Source of the DNA: Atopsyche davidsoni
Taxonomy: Eukaryota > Arthropoda > Insecta > Trichoptera > Hydrobiosidae
Length of the DNA: 64,000 bases
Assembly (NCBI GenBank): GCA_022113835.1
Contig: JAILWY010000029.1
Span: 3,440,001 to 3,504,000 of the forward strand
Direction: 5' to 3'
The notes below the pieces were generated by a model. That model was not told the origin of the DNA. It saw only the letters and a list, made by a program, of their open reading frames with translations, and did not search any database. Below are positions 34,888 through 44,492 of this stretch, one piece after another (position 1 is the first letter of the stretch; every line of letters starts with the position of its first letter). Position numbers and translations under genes: made by a program.

Positions 34888-35529
34888 CAGAGGCTCCCTA
34901 ACTTTTTGGCCCTTGTAGAGTTTTTCGTAGACCCCCTGCTTTGCTAATATTGAATTTTTACATTTGACCGGATTTTTTGTCCGTTTTATCCGAAGTCCGT
35001 TATATCGAGGTTTTACTGTATACTTTTATACATAAAATGTAAATATTGTAACATTCACTAAAAAAATCAATTATTTTTATGGGAGGGATGGGTCTGATGC
35101 CTTGATAGCAATTTTTCAATATTTGGCTTGAAATAAGTCAGATTTAACTTTTGTAAGAAAAATGGCAACCGCACTGAAACCCCTTTCTAAGATGGAAAAG
35201 CTATCAAAAACCTTCTTGCGATAGTCCATAATGCAGGATAAATAGCAGGTATGTCTCTCTGAAGCCAAAATTGCTGATATCCCTTTCTAAACTGCACCTT
35301 CAGTTCTTCATTAGTGCTTATTCCGATAAGTTCTTCTTGTAGTATGACTTCCGATTCTTCAATAACACAGTATGGATTGATAATCCACTGTGGTATTTTG
35401 GTGATGGCCTGCTTATGGTAAATAGGATCCACTCTCGTAGACCCCCATTTACAGTTCATGGACCCCCAATTTAATTTTTCGCTGTCATCGACCCCTGGGG
35501 GTCGATATTGACCACTTTGCGAACCTATG
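34888..35529 (-). mobile_element. hAT (ZBED-like) element with transposase C-terminal remnant
   Basis: It starts CAGAGGCTCCCTAAC, ends CGAACCTATG, and is flanked by GACTAAAC and TACTAAAC. The minus strand 35187-35459 reads QWIINPYCVIEES, LQEELIGISTNEELKVQF, FWLQRDIPAIYPALW and RRFLIAFPS, typical of the C terminus of ZBED5-like hAT transposases just before the dimerisation region. Most of the transposase is missing. Intron between exons A and B. Confidence 0.8.
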
Positions 35530-36600
35530 TACTAAACGCTTCAAGCAGTTCAATACGCAAGTAACTCGTGCTGAGCTGATTTTCGCAGGCTTCATAGTCT
35601 ATATTGAATCACAAAACTACGTAATTCTTCAAGGTCATTCGAAGCAGTGTATTAAGACTATGTACAGAGTGTTTTATCGCGATATAAGTGCTCGCTGCAG
35701 ATGTGATCGGGGGCTGCTCCGTGGCAGGGCCTCAACCCACCCACTGCACCCCCTCACCCCATCTCGTAGGTCATTAATGTCACGCCGTTTTACGGGCTCG
35801 CCTCTCCTCCGGTTTATACGTCGTGGAAACGTTACAAAGTGCTCGTGGTGTCACGGGTAGACAACGTGTCTTGGAAATGTACGTCAAACTGAAAAAAAAA
35901 AAAAACATTAGACTAATCAACACAAAAATACATCACCGCGAGCGTTATTTTATTTTTTGCCGTTTGTGGGATATTAATAAGCTTAATAATAGCTGCTAAT
36001 ACAGAGTGGTCCTGAACGCTTTTAAAATGATTTTTTTTTTAAACCATTTTTGTTTTAATTTTTAAGTGCATAAAAAAGAAATCTATGTTGCTCTAATTTT
36101 AGGCCGCCTCCCCCGCTGCCTCCACCCTTTTAAAACAATGCAGCCACACACTTGAGAGCAAGTCGATGCCTGCGGGCTTAGTTGAGGGGTGGTTGATCGA
36201 AGTGGATAGTATTGTCGGGTGCGGGAGGCCCTTGTAGACACCCTCTTCAGGAGGCACCCGGTGTCCTGTTCAAAAACCAACCCTCCGGCCGCTTTCAGCG
36301 CTAAATGATACCTTCACTTTTATTATTCCCGAAAAATTTCATGCGTAAAGTGTGCCTATTTTGCTATGCATATTAAATTGAAAATGTTACACCAAGTATT
36401 CAAGATTATTTTACAAATTTTTATTTTAAAATTAATTATATTTAACAAGACCTTGAGAGCGTGATCTGAGCGTGAAAATGCTGCTGATTACCTGATGTCA
36501 TGTAAGCATGAGTAAAAATGTGGTGTATAGAATATTCAATATTTTTGGTGGATGTTTATAGATCGTTGGTCTAATTGTGGTGTTGTCTGTGTTGTTTCAG

Positions 36601-36771
36601 TGGCTTGCTCCACGGTGACGGTGACGAAGTGCCAGGCCGCCCTGCGCACTCTGCAAGCCTTCCCGTTCTTCAAGCCGACCTGCCTCTGCCGCGAGCCTGC
36701 CGTGGACCCGGAGTGCAACTCGTTCAGGGACTTCCTGTTCGACCACCCCTGCGTCTTTGTCCTGAAGAAGG
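36601..36771 (+). CDS. Gfrl: Gfrl-like receptor, exon B (second half of GDNF/GAS1 module 1)
   Basis: Encodes about 57 residues completing the first cysteine-rich module. Six cysteines follow the spacing C-x7-C-x16-C-x-C-x8-C-x11-C (VACS, TKCQ, TCLC, PECN, HPCV), typical of the helical GDNF/GAS1 fold held by five disulfides. The acceptor TTGTTTCAG ends at 36600 after a T/G-rich tract; the donor GTGAGT starts at 36772. Phase is 1 in and 1 out, matching exons A and C. The exon is GC-rich, with many third-position G or C, against AT-rich introns. It follows a 5.4 kb intron that contains a mariner and a hAT remnant. Open frames on the opposite strand here are shadows of the high-GC coding sequence. 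Confidence 0.88.
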
Positions 36772-36949
36772 GTGAGTGCATCACTTCTCACGTTTTTCTA
36801 CCCTTTCATATTGATTGGCAACCCCTGAAAGGCGATTTGACTTCCTGGGCTGCGAGATGTAAATCATTAATCATCATTAGCAGTACTTCTAAGCTACAAA
36901 TTAACTTTTTTCACTATTATATACGGTGTGTGTATATTCTATTCAAAGT

Positions 36950-37618
36950 ATTGTCCATCGCTAGCCACTACTTTTTCCCATCTTTTGGGCAAATTATGGA
37001 TTCCATCCCAAAAGAACTGTTCGTCTTTTGAAGCCAAGAAAGAATCAAGCCAATTTTTGATACTCTGATTCAGAAGTGAAGCGTATTCCAGAAAGGGCAT
37101 TCTGCATCGATTGAAACAAGTGGTAGTCGGAAGGGGCAAGGTCTGGGCTATAAGGTAGGTGAGGCAGAACTTCCCTTCCACTATTTTTCAAATAGGTTTT
37201 AACCGATTTAGCAACATGTGGCCGAGCATTGTCATTGTCTCTTGGCTTCAATTCGTGTGGCACCCAATTTCCTTGCTTTTGAATCATTCCATGCTTTTAT
37301 GCGCCTCTAAATTGTTGTTCTATCAACTCCCAATGATTCTGCGAGTTCTGCTTGCATTTGACACGAGTCTTTATCGAGCAATGCCTCTAATTCTTCATCT
37401 ATGATTTTTTTCGGTTGGCCTGGACGTTTTTTATCATTCACATCGAAATCACCATTGTTAAAGCGTCGAAACCAGCTCTCGAACGTTTTTTGCAATGGAG
37501 CTTGTTCACCATAAACTTCACACAGCAATCGGTGACTTTCAGCTGGTTTTTTCTTCCAATTGAAACAGAAAAGTAAAGCTTCCCGCAAATTGCGTTTTGT
37601 TGGTACAAAAGTTGACAT
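36950..37618 (-). pseudogene. Internally deleted mariner transposase, copy 2 (intron between exons B and C)
   Basis: The N terminus MSTFVPTKRNLREALLFC continues to LAESLGVDRTTI, then a frameshift. WVPHELKPR is joined directly to DNDNARPHVAKSVKTYL and the C-terminal LPHLPYSPDLAPSDYH and KWEKVV-like blocks, with further frameshifts. The large central part is missing, at almost the same place as in copy 1. The transposon lies on the opposite strand to the host gene, about 180 bp after exon B. Confidence 0.85.
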
Positions 37619-38767
37619 GTTGAGTGTTCAAAAAAAATGTTGTATACATTTAAGCGATATGACATATACTGAAAACAAAAGTGCAACATGTTATGCGATT
37701 CAATACTAGTAGCAATCTCTTAGAAAATCTGAAAAAATTAATGCTCATACCGTATAGATAAAATTTATAAATCCACCATAATTTAATTCAAAACCAAAAA
37801 TCAACGCTGGATGTATTTTTTGTTTTTTATTCTACGGAGTATCAATGGATAATTCAAGATGAGGCGAATTTCCATTTCAACCTGAGTTCGGATTCTTCAG
37901 AGCCAGCGACTCGCTTTGATCATATTTTGCATGGAGGAGCGTTTCAGGCGCTGAATCGGCACACAGCCTGAGAGCTGCAGTTTTTCAGCATCTCTAGGGG
38001 TGTATTCAGGAATCAATTCACAATCTCCGCGACTGCACTGCACATCTCCATGCAAGCCGGCTCAATGCCCGCCCCTGGATGCGATACTCCAGGGGCGCCC
38101 GGGGAGCGACGCGATCGCGGGGGTGTTTTATTTTACGATCATTTTTATCACAGACAAACAGCTGATTGAAAAGCAAACACAGGGAATACAATATTTAAAC
38201 AAACGACATACCGCTCTTGCCAATAGAACTACTGCGCCACCGACAATCGCCGTATACGACACTGAAACTGATGCACCATTTTTTTTGTTTAAAAATACAC
38301 AACAATCGCAAGTATTATATTTCATTTTAAATGTGACCGGTTTCATTTTTAATGTGAAAAGTAGTCCGAAAATATTTTGTATATTTTATTTATAAACAAT
38401 CAGCGAGGAGTGTTTATAAATAGTGCATTGAAATTATTCTGAACAATTCCTTTCGAAATTTCAGTCATAACGCGGGATGTACCAGACCGTAAGAGAATTG
38501 TAAATGAACCTGTCAGTTAACAAAGCAATTAACTGGTTCAACTACCATTAAAATGTGTCTACAAATCCGTAGAAAGTAGGGTGGTTTATTATTTATCTAC
38601 ATTCACACATATTTTATTAACATCATTTCGAGGGAACCTCGAATGTTAATTGGTTTGGAGTTTTGATTGCATCGAGTCGTTGGCTATGCTTATGCTATGC
38701 TAATGAACGTTTCAAAATATATATATCAGCTGTATATTATATTTTCGAAATCATATATGTATGATAT

Positions 38768-38850
38768 ATTATTTTTCTTCAGGTGCTTCTTCTAATAACA
38801 ATATTATACAATCCTTTCCGTGCAAAGCTCTGGCATTTTGATCTGATACT
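38768..38850 (-). mobile_element. LINE-tail-type repeat, deleted
   Basis: TTTCTTCAGGTGCTTCTTCT then CAAAGCTCTGGCATTTTGAT; the middle part is missing compared with 1000-1230. Confidence 0.5.
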
Positions 38851-39984
38851 TATTTTGCAGCAGGCTCAGTATTTATACGCGTTATTGTAATATATCCTGC
38901 TATGTTTCGTATTCAAAATAATCATCAAAAAAAATACCTTTTAGAACTTTTGATACATCCCTCGCAAACACATCCGTATCAGCGATGCCAAAACTGTCAA
39001 TCGTCAATCGACATGCTTTTCATTGCGTATAATTGCTTAAATACTAAGAAAGTTAGATTAGGTTAGTAATGTTTTGATTTTCACTTCGTTCAATGGGAAT
39101 CGATTTTTTTTTTTTTTTAAATAAAATCGAATTTCACTTATGGCGACAGCAAATGCGACAAACTGTATTTTTTATATAATATATATTTTTTATCGTTTCT
39201 TAAAATGACAACGAATCACTGAAAATTTTCAGTTATATTTTATTTCAAATGCAGTTTTCAGACTAAGCAAAGACGCAAACCAAAATTTCGCCTTTTTCAT
39301 CGCTTTATGTTTAGTTAATTTATTCGATATAGAAAGTATTTAATATTTTTTAAAAAATCGACATATGTGTTAAATATAACATGATTAACTTATACAACTC
39401 GAACCTACTCAAAAATGCACTAGTGCGGTTTTCGACACTGAAAATCAAATAGCCGTATTTTTAAAAGATTTTATTGAATATATATATATATGTAGTATAG
39501 TTTGAGCGATACGCCCGGCGTTTCGATGCACATGTCGATATCGTTATCGACACGGCACGACAGTCGAACTGCGCCGCCGAATACCCCCCTTAACGCTCAA
39601 TAGGCCAGTCAGCCGGCGGCTGATTCTCCGTTCACGTGCGAACATTTCCTATCCAATTCCGTCCTACGTGGTTGTTTTTTTTTATTTTCAACGTACGTCG
39701 ATTTTCAGGACCTCATCCGAACCGGCATCCGATCGCACTCTATTTAATGCGTTTATTTTTTTATGCGATTGGAATATACTTTCATTCTTTTTTTTGATAT
39801 TAATATTTTGCAGTTTACAAGCGATAAATATGTATAAATGAATATAAGCTGTAGTATTGAACGTTTTTGAGCGCACCTCTCCGAGATTTATTTTCTAATA
39901 CGATCATCTCTATATTCACATACAATATGTATATTTTAACTACAAGCGTTGTAGAGTGTCTTTACTAAGTAATTTCTGAAACAT

Positions 39985-40320
39985 CTGCATAAGCAATGTT
40001 TTTTTGAAAATTTGTTGCGAAAAATCTTCTGCATCAATTAAATAAAAATTTATTAAAAAGTTTTTTATTTCTTATAAATTTACTTTTAATATGAGAATGT
40101 GTGTTTTACCAAGTGATGTTTAGGCATTTTGGAAATCGTAAAAACTCACGGTCTAAGAAATCTAAGCAATTGTTTTAAGTCATTATTTTTTATTTGAATT
40201 TTCAAGATTATATATATAAACCTATGGTATATGAAAAGTTGTTATCTTATACAATTTTTCAACGTCTTCAAAAAATAATTTTACCTTGAAATAGTACGTT
40301 GATCAAATAATAAAAAATTA
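39985..40320 (-). repeat. Diverged reverse copy of the TTAA-bounded repeat
   Basis: The minus strand shares TTTTTTATTATTTGATCAAC, AAGGTAAAA, GACGTTGAAAAATTG and AAATTTATAAGAAATAAAAA in the same order as 7605-7850. The ends are lost. It lies just upstream of exon C. Confidence 0.5.
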
Positions 40321-40425
40321 TGAAATTTTTTTTTTTTTTATATAGTTGTGCCGTTGAAGTTATTTGTTGTGTTTGCGTAATTTTTATGTATAATTTTTTT
40401 TTAATTTCGTGTGTTTTTGTTGCAG

Positions 40426-40570
40426 AGAAAGACCCTTACCCAGTTGAGGCCCTGCCCACCTGCAACTACGCCCTAAACGTCTGCCATGGAGAGAAATCTT
40501 GCGCCGCCCTGTTCGACACCTTCAAAGCTGCCTGCCGCGCCCGCGACGGGGACTGCAAGATGGACGACAG
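40426..40570 (+). CDS. Gfrl: Gfrl-like receptor, exon C (first half of GDNF/GAS1 module 2)
   Basis: Encodes about 48 residues with five cysteines: C-x6-C-x5-C-x10-C-x6-C (PTCNYALNVC, KSC, KAAC, GDC). The first four have exactly the same spacing as exon A, so this opens a second ten-cysteine module. The short linker before it (KDPYPVEALP) joins the two modules. The acceptor TTTTTGTTGCAG ends at 40425. The exon ends after AG of a split Arg codon (phase 2) at a GTAACC donor that starts a run of CCTAA pentamers, which is an unusual context. Exon D completes the codon as AG-G (MDDR-DQC). An in-frame M exists upstream in the intron but is not used, because the frame enters from exon B. Confidence 0.88.
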
Positions 40571-40598
40571 GTAACCTAACCTAACCTAACCTAACCTT
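40571..40598 (+). repeat. CCTAA telomere-type repeat overlapping the exon C donor
   Basis: Five consecutive TAACC units, the complement-strand form of the insect telomere unit TTAGG, begin at the first base of the intron, so the donor GTAACC is itself part of the array. A related AACCTAACC stretch occurs at 40669-40678. Confidence 0.85.
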
Positions 40599-41016
40599 AC
40601 TCCAACTACAAAAGCAGCCCGAGCAGTGCTCGCACCGTCGGCAGCACTCTTGCTCGAGGGCGACCCAACCTAACCTCACCAAACCCTCAACAATCGACTG
40701 TGTGTCGGCGACAACAAACCAAGAAGCCGAAGCGGTACTCACAATGCAAACTATTCACAAACATTGGAATGTGAGAGTAACGTTACGATGTAACGTTACG
40801 TTTCCACACCTTGCACCATTATTTTTCATTATACTCAGTATAAAAATAGAAAATAACAGTGCTTTGCGGTCCATACAAGTAATAAAGCATCGCTTGCCAT
40901 ATTATAGGGCAAGCAATGCAACATACAAAATTAAAGCGATTTTTTTTTAAATATAATTTTTTTTGTAATTTGTCTCGATTTTGTAGCCAATATATATATT
41001 ATTTTTTTTATAAAAT

Positions 41017-41230
41017 ACTTGAGTGATTTTTCCACGTGTTAATTTTTATTGATAGCCGGTTTCGCCAACCTTTCGCGTTGGCATTATCAAACTGAATTAA
41101 TGCCAACACGAAAGGTTGGCGAAACCGGTCACCAATAAAAATGAACATGTGGAAAAATCACTCAGGTCATTTATTTAAAATAATAAAATGGAATTCCACC
41201 AAGTACTTTCTGTCAAAAATATTGATAAAT
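41017..41230 (+). mobile_element. Foldback element with both arms (70 bp, about 90% identical)
   Basis: Arms 41017-41086 and 41098-41167 are inverted repeats with 7 mismatches in 70 and an 11-nt loop. The body continues ATGGAATTCCACCAAGTAC to about 41225. Within each arm GCCAAC-(6 nt)-GTTGGC followed by GAAACCGG looks like the stem II and GAAA part of a hammerhead motif, but the CUGANGA box is not intact. Confidence 0.8.
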
Positions 41231-41897
41231 ATATTTATTTAAGCTTTTTAACTACTTCTTTAGATTGTGATAGGGAAAACGCTCACATACGAAAATGTTT
41301 GTAATATCCTAGCCGTTTGGATGTTTACATTAATTTTTAGCTGTGTGTTGCCTGTGGTAAAAAAAACTTTGGTTAAATTTAAACCTCAATTTAAACTTTT
41401 AAATCCTCAGTCTTTATGTGACAGTAAAATCTTGTGCAATCATCTTAATGAGCTTATAAAGTCAATCTGAATCGAGATGAGGAACTTCCGGCCCGTTGTG
41501 CGTTAAATTTTAAACCCTCGCATCGAAAAAACGATGGAGTCTCAGATAGTCTCGAATTTAGTATTTGCTTGCGAAGAATCCCGAAGAATGATAACTTGGA
41601 ATAATGACATATACAGTGTGATCCAAAACACGAATTCGATTATTTTTTATTATTTAATTAACATCTTTTTTAAAGGTTAAATACAGTCTTGAATAGCCCC
41701 CTTTAAGTATTCTTTATGAATTGGTTTATATTGCATTACGATAGTTCTTTGCTTGCAAGTCATATAACATGCTTTTCCCATATTAGTATAGAATTTTTAC
41801 TTGTACCCCGACTTATTAAGATTTTTTTTAATGTTTTGTTTCAAAACAAATTAAATCAGTCTTTCGTATATAAATAATCCAACGTTCATCCATCTAA

Positions 41898-42195
41898 TAG
41901 TGCTTCTTCTTCTTCGGACGCCTCTCCTCAGAGGAGGTTGGTGACCATTTCACTGAACACTTCTATCTTGGGCCAGTCTTATAATTTCTACTTCTTCTTC
42001 TGGTGGCCTCTCCTGATAGGAGATTGTCGACTTATTCTTTGAACATATTTCTGCTGCATCAATTCTTCGCATAGACGCAGTGACTTTCACCCGCTGGCAC
42101 AAATTTCGCATCCATACTAACTTTCTTCCTCCGATGCTTCATTTTACTTGTTCCTTCCTTGGATTTTCCTCGGACAATCGGCTGCAGTGGGGGTG
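41898..42195 (-). mobile_element. Two adjacent LINE 3' ends
   Basis: A first tail (CTTCTTCTTCTTCGGACG, CTCAGAGGAGGTTGGTGACC) is followed at 41985 by a second (CTTCTTCTTCTGGTGGCC) that runs into antisense LINE coding sequence (CAAATTTCGCATCCATACTA; CAATTCTTCGCATAG). This links the CTTC tail family to the LINE ORF. Confidence 0.72.
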
Positions 42196-42469
42196 TATTT
42201 TGTATTCACCTTGTATAGGCTAAACGCTTATTAGCAAGCCAGATTCACCTGTATAAGCTGAATTAGGTGATAGATTACAAAGTTAGGGGTGAGTGGACGG
42301 GCTATCTGACAATCGATATCTCCGAGGGGCGTCCGGAAAGTCACCCCCGGCCGGCCCCGCAATCGGCCGGGCCTCGGAACATTTTAAACTTCGCGGGCGG
42401 AAGATGCCGCATTACCCGGGACAATTTAACTTTTTTATGACCCGTTCAGCGCTTCCAAAACCGTGGGAA

Positions 42470-42486
42470 CCCCCCCCCCCCCCCCC
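42470..42486 (+). repeat. C17 homopolymer
   Basis: Seventeen consecutive C. Similar tracts: C15 at 43162-43176 and G14 at 34324-34337. Potential G-quadruplex/i-motif DNA. Confidence 0.9.
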
Positions 42487-42599
42487 AAACTATTTTAATG
42501 ATATAAAAAAAATTATAAAAACCCTCGCATCATTTTCTTTGCACATTTCATTGTCTTTTATGATATTTTTTGCTCATTTAAGCAGTAGAATCTCAATGA

Positions 42600-42825
42600 A
42601 TTCGAATAGCCAAATAGCTAGGAGACTACGGATATTTGTAGCTCTTGTTCAGACTGTAAAGCCGAAAACGTGTCTCCTTTGTGCAACCGAATTGCTAGGA
42701 GATTACTTACACTTTTGCCTTTCGTGAACTGAATGAGGCGAAAGCAATGAAAAATTACGATTTTTTTTGTAAAAAAATCGGGATATCCAAATAGCTAGGA
42801 GATTACGAATATTTGAAATTTTCAA
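42600..42825 (+). repeat. Short spaced direct repeat
   Basis: CCAAATAGCTAGGAGACTAC (about 42609) and CCAAATAGCTAGGAGATTAC (about 42787) are each followed by G(G/A)ATATTTG; a shorter GCTAGGAGATTAC lies between them at 42691 and a related GGCTAGAAGACTACG near 60585. Confidence 0.6.
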
Positions 42826-43754
42826 CGCTTTCGACTTCTGAGCGCTGCTGCGGAGTGTCTTTTGTGATTCTGAGCGCGTTCGCCATTCGAGGACTTCACC
42901 TTAAGCGTGGACTATTACAAATAGAACCAGTTTTCTGAATCTGCCCGGAACAGCTCACCTGCGCAATGAGCCCCCGTCGTGTGTGTTTCAAAAGCGTGCG
43001 AATCTCGATTACGGAGTGCGGATTCCTGCAGCGCGAAAGTTCCCGACCCTGTTCGGTGAGGAGCGCGGCGAGGGGAGAGCGCGCCTAATAGACTTTAAAA
43101 GAGTTTCGCCGTTTACCTGTTTTTCGCCAAAAATTGCGCCCCGCCCCGCGAGGCTCCCCTTCCCCCCCCCCCCCCCTCTCCCCCTGACCCGCGCAGGAAT
43201 ATCGCCCTAATAAGGTCACGACATTTTTACATTTTTCGGGGGACTCCTCCGAACCTAATTTCATTTTCTCTCCCCCGCGCCGGAAAGGGGTAAGCCGCCG
43301 CGCCTCCCTTTTTTCCCTTCTCCCTTTCTCCCCCCCTCCCCCCCCCACGCGACAGTTTACGATATTTGCGTGTTGTTTTTTTTTTTTTTTTTTCATTGCG
43401 TCTTCGGGCACTTAATAAGTCATTCAAACTTTCACTTCCACCCTCTCCCCCCTCCGCGCCTCCCACCGCGCAGAAGGGTTGAAGTATTTTTTTAAATTTT
43501 TTTTTTTAATTTTCCGTTTCGGATGACCGGCCAATTCTTCTTCTTGGGTAAATTAGCTTGATGAGATGTTTATTTTTTTTTTTGATAATACTTTTAAGCT
43601 AATTGCAATTTTTAAAGATGGACCAAATGCTTGCCCCAGTAATAAAAGCACAGTGCTCAAAATTCGTTCAAAAATTAATCTACTATTTTTATTTTTAAAT
43701 AGAGACTTTACGCATTTTTATCTTAGTGATGGTATCTTTTTGTTTTTGCATACC

Positions 43755-43976
43755 ATGGTGTCAACCCAGGGTTTTCGCCTCAATTTTTGCGCATGGTTGC
43801 TGTCTTATGTGTTCAAGCTTCGACATAACATTTGGCCAATCTCCAGCGAGATGTCAGTGTTATATCTTTTGAGCATAGGACTTTCCTCAAGTTATAAAAC
43901 GTACTGTGTGCTGTCTCGATCCTCACTTTAATTTCTTGGTCAGGATTCCAGTTCTCATTGAACCAGCTGCCCAAAT
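43755..43976 (-). pseudogene. Non-LTR retrotransposon remnant, host of the hAT MITE insertion
   Basis: The minus strand reads FRYLGSWFNENWNPDQEIKV, RIETAHSTFYNLRKVLCSKD and TSRWRLAKCYVEA, upstream of the block seen at 14640. It is interrupted at FRYL by the hAT MITE with target duplication and may continue at 44317. Confidence 0.8.
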
Positions 43977-43984
43977 ACCTAAAC

Positions 43985-44308
43985 CAGTGGTCCCCAACCC
44001 TGTGCCCGCGGGCACCATGGCGTCCGCCGACCATTTTACGTGTGCCCGTCGCTGTGCGACCACACTAAAAAATTATTTAAGTTTACAAAAAAATATTTAG
44101 TAATAAACAGAGAAATAAAAGCGAATAAATTATATCGTTATATTTATATTTTTATATCAATAATATTTTGTAATTCAATATTTTTGTGCATTATATGTAT
44201 TATTGACTATGTCCAACTATAAATAAACCTTGAAAAAATAAATGGTGCTCGCCACCCGACCGGCATTCTAGAATGTGCTCTTGGATGCAAAAAGGTTGGG
44301 GACCCCTG
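43985..44308. mobile_element. hAT MITE with terminal repeats and 8-bp target duplication
   Basis: The ends CAGTGGTCCCCAACC and GGTTGGGGACCCCTG are terminal inverted repeats of the hAT type. They are flanked by ACCTAAAC (43977-43984) and ACCTAAGC (44309-44316), a one-mismatch 8-bp target duplication as expected for hAT. There is no transposase. It is inserted in a LINE remnant and ends 56 bp before exon D. Confidence 0.88.
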
Positions 44309-44364
44309 ACCTAAGCTATCTCTTGCAGTTCCCCATAGGTCTAACTGCTTCTTTTGGTTTCCAG

Positions 44365-44492
44365 GGATCAGTGTCGCGAGGCGTGGACCGGACTTCGCAT
44401 GTCACCCCTGTTCGGCTGCATCTGCCCCAACAACCACATGAAGAAACGCTGCGACCGCATCTTTGCTCTCGTGAACCACAATCCGTGCGTCG
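44365..44492 (+). CDS. Gfrl: Gfrl-like receptor, exon D (second half of GDNF/GAS1 module 2)
   Basis: Encodes about 42 residues in the frame starting DQCREAW, with five cysteines spaced C-x14-C-x-C-x8-C-x11-C (DQC, FGCIC, KRC, NPC). Together with exon C this gives the second complete ten-cysteine module. The acceptor TTGGTTTCCAG ends at 44364; the donor GTAAGG starts at 44493. It enters in phase 2 and leaves in phase 1. The longer open frame that starts upstream at 44275 is a different frame and is rejected. A hAT MITE ends only 56 bp before the exon, so the local intron sequence is partly transposon-derived. GAS1-type proteins share this fold, but two consecutive modules with this spacing favour the GFR-alpha group. 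Confidence 0.88.

Noticed and set aside
43085..43466. Lys/Arg/Gly-rich minus-strand frames
   Set aside because: Translation of poly-C/poly-T simple sequence.
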